Source: an uncultured Microbacterium sp. (lineage in GTDB: Bacteria > Actinomycetota > Actinomycetes > Actinomycetales > Microbacteriaceae). Taken from it: a stretch of DNA of 39,136 nucleotides. The first letter of the stretch is position 1, and each line of letters starts with the position of its first letter. The notes beneath the pieces were generated by a model, which made no database searches, had not been told where the DNA came from, and saw only the letters and a program-made list of their open reading frames with translations. Shown here piece by piece: positions 23,044-30,426 of this stretch. The stretch lies in the NCBI RefSeq assembly GCF_943912325.1, contig NZ_CALTTX010000018.1:1-39136 (forward strand), given 5' to 3'. A program made the translations under genes and the position numbers.

Positions 23044-23145
23044 ATGACTGACAATGCGTATCTTCTGTCCGCCCGGGAGGCGAACGGAACGACCGGCATC
23101 ATGATGCCCGGTCGCGTTGTCATGTGTTGTCGAATGTGCGTCTGA
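23044..23145 (+). CDS. Leaderless small ORF ending in a Cys cluster (candidate regulatory leader peptide)
   Basis: A 33-residue ORF whose last 14 residues read MMPGRVVMCCRMCV: three Cys within five residues, plus several Met. The ATG lies exactly where the strong upstream promoter should start transcription. In mycobacteria, leaderless polycysteine small ORFs act as cysteine-responsive attenuators of downstream genes, and this one has the same layout. The inverted repeat at 23091-23113 overlaps it. The next gene is a winged-helix regulator 231 nt downstream. No sulfur-metabolism gene is visible here. The protein has no recognisable domain; a shorter start at 23101 is possible. Confidence 0.6.
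   Translation: MTDNAYLLSAREANGTTGIMMPGRVVMCCRMCV
23091..23113. repeat. Inverted repeat within the small ORF
   Basis: GACCGGCATC and GATGCCCGGTC pair with one bulged base and a 2-nt centre. It could be an RNA hairpin affecting progress through the small ORF or a DNA operator. Confidence 0.6.
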
Positions 23146-23248
23146 CGCGACACCCCGCCCGACCGACCCGCAGGCCCTGATCCGGAGCCTGCGCCGGAGG
23201 TCCCGAGCCCGTCGATTCGTCGATGGATGCTCCGCACCCGCCAGGTTC

Positions 23249-23264
23249 GAACGTCACGACGTTC
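23249..23264. promoter_or_regulatory. Palindrome upstream of the winged-helix regulator
   Basis: GAACGTC, AC, GACGTTC is a perfect 7-bp inverted repeat about 113 nt before the regulator ATG. It is a candidate operator. The rest of 23146-23376 is GC-rich with only a weak CAGGC/GCCTG hairpin near 23171 and no clear terminator. Confidence 0.4.
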
Positions 23265-23376
23265 ACCACCCGGCGCTCGGCCGCTCATCCAGCCACACGC
23301 GCTGGCGGCCACCTCGACACACACTCAGAACCCGCTCCAGGCACCGCCCGGGTTCCCCACGCAAGGACTCTCTCCC

Positions 23377-24108
23377 ATGTCGAACACCGTCCTCCTCGAA
23401 CGTCCCCGTATCGCCACGACCGCCGCAGCGCAGCCGCTGAGCCCCGCGCCCGCAGCGACCGCTCCCGCAGCACCCGCGCCCGCTCGCGCCGCGATCCCTG
23501 CCGGCACCGAGCCGCGCGGCTTCGCCCTCTATGTCGGTATCGACGAGGCCAAGGCCGCCGCAGCCGGTATCTCGCTCGGCACGCTCGTCGAGGCCCTGCG
23601 CCGCACGATCAACGAGCTCGCGCCCGACGCCCAGACGCACGCCACGGTTGCCCTCGCGCCGACGGGCGCCGGCGGACGCGACGTCGATGTCGTGCGCCTC
23701 GCGCTGCACGAGCCCTCGGCGGTCGCGCGCAGCAAGCCCGAACCCGAAACGACCGACGACGACCGTGCGGGCCTCGGTGTGATCGTCGACATTTCGCGCA
23801 AGAAGGTCTTCCTCGACGGCGAGTCGGCGGCCTTCACCTATAAAGAGTTCGAGCTGCTGCAGTACCTCGTGCTTCGCGAGGGGCGCACGATCGAGCGCGC
23901 TGAGCTCGTCGATTCGCTGTGGTCGGCGGACGACACGGATGCTCCGGGTGAGCGCACGATCGATGTGCACGTGCGGCGCCTGCGCGCCAAGCTCGGCCGG
24001 TACGAAGACATCGTGCGGACCGTGCGCGGAGCGGGCTACCGCTTCGATCGGCACGCTGACGTGACGATCCGCTACGGACACGGCACGCCCTCGCCCGACC
24101 GCTTCTGA
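23377..24108 (+). CDS. OmpR/PhoB-type winged-helix regulator without receiver domain
   Basis: A 243-residue protein. Residues 1-45 are Pro/Ala-rich. A compact alpha/beta region (about 46-112: FALYVGIDEAKAAAAGISLG...) of unknown function follows, then a C-terminal winged helix (about 134-225: FTYKEFELLQYLVLREGRTI, ERTIDVHVRRLRAKLG, VRTVRGAGYRF). The phosphorylatable Asp/Lys receiver of response regulators is absent, so it is not an ordinary two-component regulator. AAGGA lies 9 nt before the ATG at 23377; the in-frame ATG at 23227 has no SD. The Cys-containing small ORF and its strong promoter precede it and may govern its transcription. Targets are unknown. Confidence 0.88.
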   Translation: MSNTVLLERPRIATTAAAQPLSPAPAATAPAAPAPARAAIPAGTEPRGFALYVGIDEAKAAAAGISLGTLVEALRRTINELAPDAQTHATVALAPTGAGGRDVDVVRLALHEPSAVARSKPEPETTDDDRAGLGVIVDISRKKVFLDGESAAFTYKEFELLQYLVLREGRTIERAELVDSLWSADDTDAPGERTIDVHVRRLRAKLGRYEDIVRTVRGAGYRFDRHADVTIRYGHGTPSPDRF

Positions 24109-24185
24109 GGCGCCGCCTTCGACGAGCGCCGCGCGCTACGTCCCACGTCGGCGCCGGCCACACGAGCGATGTCGGTGCCGACGCG

Positions 24186-24191
24186 TAGGGT
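24186..24191 (+). promoter_or_regulatory. Leaderless -10 (TAGGGT) of the glycosylase gene
   Basis: TAGGGT is followed by 6 nt and the ATG at 24198. It supports the long N-terminus of the product. Confidence 0.55.
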
Positions 24192-24197
24192 GGCCGC

Positions 24198-25190
24198 ATG
24201 ATCGAGAGTCGCGCGGCTGGGGCGCCCGTTCGCGCAGCACGGGCCGCGGCGCCCGAGCAGACCCCGAGCGATAACGCGCGCCTCGACACCGAGTACCGCC
24301 CGCGGCGCCCGGTCGACGTGCGGCGCACGGTCGGGTACCACCGGCGCGGGCCGCGCGACCCCACTCTCGTGATCGCTGACGAGGTGATCTGGCGGGCGAT
24401 CCGCACGCCCGAGGGCTGCTCAACTCTCGCTCTGCGCAGCATGCCTGACGGCGCGATCCGCGCGGCCGCGTGGGGGCCGGGGCGCGACTGGGCGATCACG
24501 CAACTGCCGGCGCTGTGCGGGGCGGGCGATGACGACGCGGGTTTCGATGCGTCCCAGCATCCCCTCGTCGCCGACGCCGCCCGCCGCCACCCGGGCCTGC
24601 GGCTCTCGCGTACCGACACGCTCTTCGACGTGCTCGCGAGCGCGATCATCGAGCAGAAGGTGACGGCGATCCAGGCATTCGGTGCGTGGCGCGCCCTCGT
24701 GACGTGGTGTGGCGAGCGGGCGCCGGGGCCGACCCCGCGGCCGATGTTCGTGCCACCGGATGCCTCGGGGTGGCGCCTCATTCCGTCGTGGACGTGGCAC
24801 CGCGCGGGCGTCGAACCGCCGCAGTCTCGCACGGTCGTGAGCGCGGCGGCGCGCGAGCCGAGCATCGCGCGCGCCCTCTCGGGAGCGCGCACGGGCGACG
24901 AGCGCGACGCGGTACTGACGGCGCTCCCCGGAATCGGTCCGTGGACCGCGGCCGAAACGCGGATCCGCTCACTCGGCGACCCCGACGCCGTGAGCATCGG
25001 CGACTACCATCTCGCCCACCACGTCGGCTACGCCCTGACGGGCGCGCGAACCGATGACGACGGCATGCTCGAGCTGCTCGAGCCGTGGCGGGGGCACCGT
25101 CAGCGCGTGATCCGCCTCATCGCAACGAGCGGCGTCATCGAGCCGCGCCGAGCGCCACGGCTTCACCCCGAGGATCACCGCGCGCGCTGA
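24198..25190 (+). CDS. AlkA-like DNA-3-methyladenine glycosylase (HhH-GPD family)
   Basis: A 330-residue base-excision repair protein. The helix-hairpin-helix LPGIGPWTAA (about 244-253) is followed by SLGDPDAVSIGDYHLAHHVG, whose Asp near 268 is the expected catalytic residue. FDVLASAIIEQKVT earlier matches the AlkA core. It probably removes alkylated bases. The first 60 residues are Arg/Pro-rich and not obviously part of the fold, yet the leaderless promoter places the start at 24198. The gene ends in a convergent arrangement with DUF6114. Confidence 0.92.
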   Translation: MIESRAAGAPVRAARAAAPEQTPSDNARLDTEYRPRRPVDVRRTVGYHRRGPRDPTLVIADEVIWRAIRTPEGCSTLALRSMPDGAIRAAAWGPGRDWAITQLPALCGAGDDDAGFDASQHPLVADAARRHPGLRLSRTDTLFDVLASAIIEQKVTAIQAFGAWRALVTWCGERAPGPTPRPMFVPPDASGWRLIPSWTWHRAGVEPPQSRTVVSAAAREPSIARALSGARTGDERDAVLTALPGIGPWTAAETRIRSLGDPDAVSIGDYHLAHHVGYALTGARTDDDGMLELLEPWRGHRQRVIRLIATSGVIEPRRAPRLHPEDHRAR

Positions 25191-25234
25191 GCTCATACGA
25201 GCGGAACGCGGCCGCTCGAGCCACAGCACCCCAC

Positions 25235-25272
25235 AACGCCCGCCCCGGAAGTTATTCCATGGAACGGGCGTT
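25235..25272. terminator. Hairpin between convergent glycosylase and DUF6114 genes
   Basis: AACGCCCG (25235-25242) pairs with CGGGCGTT (25265-25272); inside, CCGGAA pairs with TTCC plus GG. The stem and the sequence after it (GCGTGTCG) match the element at 505-545 near bS22, so this is a repeated intergenic hairpin family. Confidence 0.65.
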
Positions 25273-25298
25273 GCGTGTCGGGCGCGGAGCGCGGGGGT

Positions 25299-26558
25299 TC
25301 AGTTGTGGATCGCCTGGTGCGTGTTGACGTGATGGACGTTTCCGGCCACGACTCCCACGAGACCCATGCGCAGCTGAATCGACGAGGTCGGGAATCCCTC
25401 CGGCGGAGCGGGCGTGTCGACGCCGAGAGATAGCGCCTTGCCCCCTGCGACGAGGCTGATGTTGTCGAGATAGATCGTTGCGCCGCCGGTCAGTTCGATG
25501 CGCTCGTCGACCGTGAGCAGACCACGTCCGCCTTCATTCTTCGGCTGCACGTCGAGGGCGAAGCCATCCATCGTGATCGAGTCGGCCGTGAGCTTGAGCA
25601 CGGTCTTCTTCGACCCGTCGATCAGGCGCAGATTCACGAGCGCGATCGAGGGGATGCCGGTGAGTGACAGCGAGCTGCCGGTCGTGGGAGCACCGGGCGA
25701 CGTCACGATCATCGTGTTGTCATCGACCGCGGCATCCCACGCCTTGTCTCCGGGCTCCGCGACGGGCGTCGTCGAGTCCGTTGCGCCCGGAGTCGCGCCA
25801 GCACCCGGCACGGTTCCGGCGCCGGGCGTCGTGCCGGTGCCCGGAATCGTCACACCCGTGCCGGGAATCGTCACACCACCCGATCCTTGTGAGGGCGCCG
25901 GGGTCGGCGTCGAGGAGGGCGTCGGCGCCGGCGTGTCACAGGTGACGAGGAAGGGAATCGGGATGCAGAAGCGGGTCGGCTGTTCAGCCGCTGATGCCGC
26001 CCCGGCGGGAACGAGAGTTCCCACCATCACGAACGCGATGCTCGCCAGCGCGGCGGCGATGCGTCGCATCGAGCGCGGATTCCCGCGAGAGTCCCGCTTG
26101 TCGTCGGCTTCGAGGTTCGCGACGGGCTCGACGACGGTTTCTGCCGCCGGCTCGGTGTCGGACTCACTCGTCCGACCACGGCCACGCTTGCGCGTGCGCC
26201 GATCCTCGCCCGGAGGCATCCATGCCACCGCCATGATCCCGCCGACGCATCCGAGGAGCGTTCCCACGATGAAGCCGCCGAGGTTCACGCCGACGATCGC
26301 GTAGACCGAGATCGCGAGCGCCAGGATCCCGTAGAAGATGCGGTGCTGCGGCATGAAGATGATCAGCACGCCGAGCAGCGCGAGAAGCGCGGGGATGATC
26401 GTCGCCTGGAACCCCTCGATACCGAGCTTGACCTGGATGTTTCCGAGGTCGAGTTGGCCCGAGAAGAACATCTCGATTCCGGCGAGCACGACCAGCACGC
26501 CACCGACGAGCGGCCGCGATCGGCGCCATTGAGCGTTCGTGGATTCGTTGTTCGTCAT
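25299..26558 (-). CDS. DUF6114-like membrane protein
   Basis: A 419-residue protein. Residues about 15-115 contain several membrane segments (LVGGVLVVLAGIEMFFSGQL, IIPALLALLGVLIIFM, ILALAISVYAIVGV, GTLLGCVGGIMAVAW), as in actinobacterial DUF6114 proteins. A basic/acidic cytoplasmic linker and a further hydrophobic segment ending AASAAEQ (about 180-200) follow. Then comes a Pro/Thr/Gly linker with repeated VTIPGTG, and a beta-rich domain (about 285-419). DUF6114 genes commonly sit beside DUF6230 genes, as here. Function is unknown. The ATG at 26558 has GAGGA very close; an ATG at 26570 is the alternative. Confidence 0.82.
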   Translation of the reverse strand: MTNNESTNAQWRRSRPLVGGVLVVLAGIEMFFSGQLDLGNIQVKLGIEGFQATIIPALLALLGVLIIFMPQHRIFYGILALAISVYAIVGVNLGGFIVGTLLGCVGGIMAVAWMPPGEDRRTRKRGRGRTSESDTEPAAETVVEPVANLEADDKRDSRGNPRSMRRIAAALASIAFVMVGTLVPAGAASAAEQPTRFCIPIPFLVTCDTPAPTPSSTPTPAPSQGSGGVTIPGTGVTIPGTGTTPGAGTVPGAGATPGATDSTTPVAEPGDKAWDAAVDDNTMIVTSPGAPTTGSSLSLTGIPSIALVNLRLIDGSKKTVLKLTADSITMDGFALDVQPKNEGGRGLLTVDERIELTGGATIYLDNISLVAGGKALSLGVDTPAPPEGFPTSSIQLRMGLVGVVAGNVHHVNTHQAIHN

Positions 26559-26581
26559 GGTCCTCACCATCCGGTTCAGCG

Positions 26582-26606
26582 TCGGGTTCGCGCGAGGCGA
26601 ACCCGA
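26582..26606 (-). other. Intercistronic hairpin between DUF6230 and DUF6114
   Basis: TCGGGTTCGC and GCGAACCCGA form a perfect 10-bp stem around GCGAG, 24 nt upstream of the DUF6114 start. No U-run follows, so it may tune relative expression or mRNA stability without terminating. Confidence 0.65.
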
Positions 26607-26674
26607 TTACCTCTGCCTGTTCGCGAAAGACTCGCTTCTGTCAGCCGAGCCGCGCGCTTGCGAGAGGCCGCGGG

Positions 26675-27289
26675 TCAGAAGCAGGTCTTGCTGCCGTCGG
26701 TGAGTTCGAGGTGCATTCCGGTCAGCGTGAAGACGCCGGCCTGCGTCGACCACGCCGTCTGCTGCAGGTTCTTGATCGTGACGGAGTCAGCGTCTTGCGA
26801 GAAGTCCCCGGCCGTGCCCTTTTCCTTCGTGTTCACGGTCGAGGCGTCGACGCCGATGCGGATGTTGTTGAACGACGCGTCGCCCTTGAGGTCGGTCATG
26901 CCGATCTGCAGGTCGGTGGCCGTCGCGGGGTTGCCGCCGCCGCCCGCCGTGATGAGCAGGCCGACCTTGCCGAGGGGCGTTTCGGTGACGACGGCCTGGC
27001 AGAGGTCCGAGAGCGAAGCCTGGCCGATGTTGGCGATCGCGACCTGACGCTCGACACCGGCGGTGTCTTTCGCGGTACCGGCGTACTGCGAGAAGCCGGT
27101 TCCCTCGAGCGTGCTCGCGCCGACCTGGAACTGCGATCCCGAGATCGAGAACGACACGGGCACCGCACCGTTTGCGACACCACCCATCGTCATGGCGAGC
27201 GCGGCGCCGACGGGCACGGCGGCGAGCGCGAGGCGCCCGCGGTGCGTGCGCGTGAGCTTGCGGAAGAATCCGGGGGCAGACTTCGACAT
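26675..27289 (-). CDS. DUF6230-family exported protein
   Basis: A 204-residue protein with a basic N-terminus (FFRKLTRTHRGR), a hydrophobic export segment (LALAAVPVGAALAMTMGGVANGA) and a beta-rich remainder (VSFSISGSQFQVGASTLEGTG, VERQVAIANIGQASLSDLCQ, TSLC-type late Cys in KTCF). This is the DUF6230 pattern, sometimes labelled cholesterol esterase without catalytic motifs; I see no esterase triad. An excellent SD (GAGGAGGA) precedes the ATG. Two Cys (mid-protein LC and C-terminal TCF) could form a disulfide. DUF6114 follows on the same strand and a TetR regulator lies divergently, together suggesting a regulated envelope module. Confidence 0.85.
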   Translation of the reverse strand: MSKSAPGFFRKLTRTHRGRLALAAVPVGAALAMTMGGVANGAVPVSFSISGSQFQVGASTLEGTGFSQYAGTAKDTAGVERQVAIANIGQASLSDLCQAVVTETPLGKVGLLITAGGGGNPATATDLQIGMTDLKGDASFNNIRIGVDASTVNTKEKGTAGDFSQDADSVTIKNLQQTAWSTQAGVFTLTGMHLELTDGSKTCF

Positions 27290-27361
27290 TGCATCCTCCT
27301 CGATGAACGGTCGCGGGACTTCTATACCCGGGGAGTGGGGGCTCCCGTGTTCGACGGTGCG

Positions 27362-27391
27362 ACGATACGCCGGTTATTGACGATCCGTCAA
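27362..27391 (-). promoter_or_regulatory. Promoter of the DUF6230-DUF6114 operon
   Basis: On the minus strand TTGACG (27386-27391), 18 nt, then TATCGT (27362-27367). The palindrome at 27375-27393 covers the -35 and part of the spacer. Confidence 0.6.
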
Positions 27392-27393
27392 TA
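27375..27393. promoter_or_regulatory. Palindromic operator, probably for the TetR regulator
   Basis: TATTGACG, ATC, CGTCAATA: a perfect 8-bp inverted repeat with a 3-bp centre, in the gap between the DUF6230 gene and the divergent tetR gene. It overlaps the -35 of the DUF6230 promoter, so binding would block it. Position and symmetry fit a TetR-family operator. Confidence 0.7.
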
Positions 27394-27407
27394 GGATGCT
27401 TCGCGCT

Positions 27408-27416
27408 TGTGGATAA
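27408..27416 (-). promoter_or_regulatory. Perfect DnaA-box sequence TTATCCACA
   Basis: The second exact match in the window (the other is at 7444-7452), here in the tetR upstream region. It is isolated, with no origin context. Confidence 0.5.
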
Positions 27417-27473
27417 CCGCCGAGTGAACGCCTCCCGAAGGGGCCCATGATGAGGCGAAGACGACCGGCGCCG

Positions 27474-27479
27474 TAGGCT
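27474..27479 (+). promoter_or_regulatory. Leaderless -10 (TAGGCT) of the tetR gene
   Basis: TAGGCT is followed by 7 nt and the ATG at 27487. Confidence 0.5.
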
Positions 27480-27486
27480 GAAGAGC

Positions 27487-28119
27487 ATGTCCGAGCAGCG
27501 CAGGCGCCTGAGTCCCGCCGAACGCCGCGCTCAAATCATCGCGATCGGCGTCAACGAACTCGTCGATCATCCGCTCGAACACATCACGGTCGAGCGCATC
27601 GCGACCCTCGCAGGCGTCTCGCGCGGCCTCATCTTTCACTACTTCGGTTCGCTCCCCGGCTTGCGTCACGCGATCGTCGTCACGGCCCGCGACGCACTCG
27701 TGGCCGCGAGCGACACCGAGCCCGATCTGCCGCCTTACGAGCGCCTGCGCGAGACGCTCGAACGACTGATCGCCTTTGTCGAGAAGCATCCGCGCACCTT
27801 CTATGCGCTCGTGCGCGGATCGGCTTCGGCCGATCCCGACGTGCGCGAGGCGGTCGACGAAGCCCGCGACGTACTGGCCGAGCGCGTCATGGTGGCCTTT
27901 GCCGAGGTCGGCCTTGCCGCGACCCCGCAACTGCACACCGTCATGCGCGCGTGGATCTCGTTCGCCGAAGAGACGATCGTCGAGGCCACGCAACGCCCCG
28001 TGGTGTTCTCGGCACCCGAGCTCGTCGACCTGCTCGAGCGGTCGGCGCTCGCCGTCGCATCCGTGACGAGCGACACTGCGGCATCCGTCATCGCGACTCT
28101 TCGCGCGTTCGCTTCCTGA
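27487..28119 (+). CDS. TetR/AcrR-family transcriptional regulator
   Basis: A 210-residue protein. The N-terminal TetR HTH (about 10-57) reads ERRAQIIAIGVNELVDHPLEHITVERIATLAGVSRGLIFHYFGS. The rest is an all-helical ligand-binding and dimerisation domain without similarity I can name. It is divergent from DUF6230-DUF6114, with a 19-bp palindrome covering the opposing promoter, so it most likely represses that module. Fatty-acid or antibiotic-like ligands are typical of the family, but nothing in the sequence points to one. The message appears leaderless. Confidence 0.93.
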   Translation: MSEQRRRLSPAERRAQIIAIGVNELVDHPLEHITVERIATLAGVSRGLIFHYFGSLPGLRHAIVVTARDALVAASDTEPDLPPYERLRETLERLIAFVEKHPRTFYALVRGSASADPDVREAVDEARDVLAERVMVAFAEVGLAATPQLHTVMRAWISFAEETIVEATQRPVVFSAPELVDLLERSALAVASVTSDTAASVIATLRAFAS

Positions 28120-28190
28120 GCGGTCGCTATGCGCCTCGTCCGAGGTCGGTATGGGTCATCCACAAGCGCTCGCTTTCGTTACCTCGCCGT

Positions 28191-28196
28191 TATAAC
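28191..28196 (+). promoter_or_regulatory. -10 (TATAAC) of a candidate small RNA
   Basis: A strong -10 within the palindrome CGTTATAACG (28188-28197), with no evident -35. The sequence after it (ACGT, then TCAGGT) resembles that at 30429-30440 before the SLT gene. Confidence 0.45.
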
Positions 28197-28202
28197 GTGA
28201 GT

Positions 28203-28299
28203 GTCAGGTGATCGTTTTGCTGTGGCGGTCACCCAAGTGATTGCAATTCCTCTTGGTGCAAGTGCAGGGCCCGGTCTTTCCCCGAGACCGGGCCCTTTG
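28203..28299 (+). ncRNA. Candidate small RNA between tetR and pgi
   Basis: About 97 nt lie between the TATAAC -10 and a perfect terminator. An internal hairpin can form (CACCCAAG near 28231 with CTTGGTG near 28253, one bulge). pgi has its own leaderless promoter further on, so this RNA is not needed as its leader. No convincing ORF is present. It does not show the C-rich loops of the actinobacterial 6C RNA. The rest of 28120-28359 is promoter and terminator sequence. Confidence 0.45.
28266..28298 (+). terminator. Rho-independent-type terminator upstream of pgi
   Basis: AGGGCCCGGTCT (28266-28277) and AGACCGGGCCCT (28285-28296) form a perfect 12-bp stem with a 7-nt loop, followed by TT and GCAC. 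It ends the candidate small RNA or tetR read-through. Confidence 0.8.
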
Positions 28300-28347
28300 C
28301 ACGTCCGCGAGACGCCGAATCAGCCCCCGCGCGTCGGTGGCGCGCGG

Positions 28348-28353
28348 TAGCGT
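28348..28353 (+). promoter_or_regulatory. Leaderless -10 (TAGCGT) of pgi
   Basis: TAGCGT is followed by 6 nt and the GTG at 28360, supporting the GTG start. Confidence 0.55.
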
Positions 28354-28359
28354 GAACGC

Positions 28360-30060
28360 GTGACCACTGCATCCGCCCAGCCCGCTCCGATCGACCCGAC
28401 GACGACGCCCGCGTGGGCCCGATTGAGCGAGCTCGCCGCTACCTTCTCGCCCGACCTGCGCGGGTGGTTCAACGCTGATCCCGAGCGCGCCGAGCGCTGG
28501 AGCCTGCCGCTCGCCGACCTACATGTCGATCTGTCGAAGAATCTCGTCACACCCAAGGTGCTCGACGCTCTCGTCGAGCTCGCGCGCGAAACCGGGGTCG
28601 CCGAACGCTTCGAGCGCATGCTCGCGGGCGAGCACATCAACACGACCGAGGATCGCGCCGTGCTGCACACGGCTCTTCGCCGACCCGACGACGCCTCCCC
28701 CGCACTCGTCGTCGACGGTCAAGAGGTCGACGTCGACGTGCACGCCGTGCTCGGCCGCATGGCGGCGTTCGCCGACCGGGTGCGTTCGGGCGAGTGGACG
28801 GGCGTTACGGGAAAGCGCGTGGAGACCGTCGTGAACATCGGCATCGGCGGCTCCGACCTCGGACCCGTCATGGTCTCGGCGGCGCTCGAGCCCTACGCGA
28901 CCGCGGGCATTTCGGCGCGCTTCGTGTCAAACATCGACCCGACCGATCTGGCGCAGAAGACAGCCGACCTCGACCCCGAGACGACGCTGTTCATCGTGGC
29001 ATCCAAGACATTCACGACTCTCGAGACGTTGACGAACGCCCGTCTCGCCCGTGACTGGCTGTGGGCAGGCCTCGAAAATGCCGGTGCAATCGACGGGAGC
29101 GACGACGCACGTGCCAACGCGGTCGCCCACCACTTCGTCGCCGTCTCGACGGCGCTCGACAAGGTCGCCGAGTTCGGGATCGACACCGACAACGCGTTCG
29201 GCTTCTGGGACTGGGTCGGCGGGCGTTACTCGGTCGACTCGGCCATCGGCCTGTCGCTGCAGATCGAGCTCGGGCCCGACGTTTTCGAAGAGCTGCTCGC
29301 CGGCTTCCACGCCGTCGATGAGGCGATGCGCCTCACCCCACTCGAGCGCAGCGTGCCCGTGCTGATGGGATTGCTCAACGTCTGGTACGTGAACTTTCTC
29401 GGAGCGCAGACCCACGCCGTGCTGCCTTACGCGCAACAGCTGCACCGCTTTCCGGCGTACCTGCAGCAGCTCACGATGGAATCCAACGGCAAGTCGGTGC
29501 GCTGGGACGGCTCCCCCGCGACGACCGACACGGGCGAGGTCTTCTGGGGTGAGCCCGGCACGAACGGGCAGCACGCCTTCTATCAGCTCATCCACCAGGG
29601 AACGCGCCTGATCCCGGCCGACTTCATCGCTTTCGTCAACCCCGCCTATCCGCTCCGCGACGGTGAGCGCGACGTGCACGGACTGTTCCTGGCGAACTTC
29701 CTCGCACAGACCAAGGCGCTCGCCTTCGGCAAGACGGCGGCCGAGGTCGAGGCCGAGGGCACGACCGGGCGGCTCGTTGCCGCGCGCACCTTCCCGGGCA
29801 ATCGGCCGACGACGTCGATCTTCGCGCCCGCGCTCACGCCGCGCGTGCTCGGCGAGCTCATCGCGCTGTACGAGCACATCACGTTCGTGCAGGGCACGAT
29901 CTGGGGCATCAACTCGTTCGATCAGTGGGGCGTCGAGCTGGGCAAGCAGCTCGCTCTGCAGATCGCGCCCGCGATCGAGGGCGACGAGCAGGCAATCGCA
30001 TCTCAGGATGCCTCGACCCAGAGCCTGCTCGCCTACTACCGCGAGCACCGCTCGGCCTGA
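28360..30060 (+). CDS. pgi: Glucose-6-phosphate isomerase
   Basis: Interconverts glucose-6-phosphate and fructose-6-phosphate in glycolysis and gluconeogenesis. The 566 residues match the long bacterial form. Signatures include VVNIGIGGSDLGPVM, FIVASKTFTTLET, the family motif GGRYSVDSAIGLSL, MESNGKSV, HAFYQLIHQGTRLIPADF and the C-terminal INSFDQWGVELGKQ. The start is a GTG supported by the leaderless -10. It appears to be a single-gene unit bounded by a terminator upstream and repeat elements downstream. Confidence 0.98.
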   Translation: MTTASAQPAPIDPTTTPAWARLSELAATFSPDLRGWFNADPERAERWSLPLADLHVDLSKNLVTPKVLDALVELARETGVAERFERMLAGEHINTTEDRAVLHTALRRPDDASPALVVDGQEVDVDVHAVLGRMAAFADRVRSGEWTGVTGKRVETVVNIGIGGSDLGPVMVSAALEPYATAGISARFVSNIDPTDLAQKTADLDPETTLFIVASKTFTTLETLTNARLARDWLWAGLENAGAIDGSDDARANAVAHHFVAVSTALDKVAEFGIDTDNAFGFWDWVGGRYSVDSAIGLSLQIELGPDVFEELLAGFHAVDEAMRLTPLERSVPVLMGLLNVWYVNFLGAQTHAVLPYAQQLHRFPAYLQQLTMESNGKSVRWDGSPATTDTGEVFWGEPGTNGQHAFYQLIHQGTRLIPADFIAFVNPAYPLRDGERDVHGLFLANFLAQTKALAFGKTAAEVEAEGTTGRLVAARTFPGNRPTTSIFAPALTPRVLGELIALYEHITFVQGTIWGINSFDQWGVELGKQLALQIAPAIEGDEQAIASQDASTQSLLAYYREHRSA

Positions 30061-30143
30061 CGCGCGCGGTGCGGGCCCCGCGGCGGGGTCACGCGCCTTT
30101 TGCGTGCGCCGGGTCATTTCGACCTGTGCGTGCGGTTACTTCG

Positions 30144-30210
30144 GTCGCAGGATGTCGCTAAAGTCGCAGGATTCTGACCGGATGCTGCGACATTAGCGAC
30201 ATCGTGCGAC
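30144..30210. repeat. 67-bp near-perfect palindrome downstream of pgi
   Basis: Arms 30144-30172 and 30182-30210 (29 nt each) pair with three mismatches around a 9-nt centre. Each arm contains GTCGCA, GATGTCGCTAA and GTCGCAG, so short sub-repeats are embedded. This could be a REP/MITE-like element or a bidirectional terminator. The flanks 30061-30143 hold another GCGGGGTC repeat (near 30083); in 30211-30420 I see nothing definite. Confidence 0.85.
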
Positions 30211-30426
30211 GTTGCCGCCGCCTACGCCGGGGCCCCTGCCCCAGTCGGCGAGAGCGGGCGCACGGCGCTCCATCATCGAGCGCGAACGATGAATATTGCG
30301 GGCCGGGGATGTGCGCGCAGCGCGCCGTGAAGCGGGCGCGCGAAGCATCCATTCTCCTCGTGATTACGGCGATCTCGGGCGCGACGACGATCGTGATCAG
30401 GTCATTTCTGATGCATGCGCACCCAT

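Noticed and set aside
28203..28299. Actinobacterial 6C RNA
   Set aside because: The two C-rich hairpin loops that define it are absent.
28927..30117. Minus-strand frame antisense to pgi
   Set aside because: No motif, and pgi is complete.
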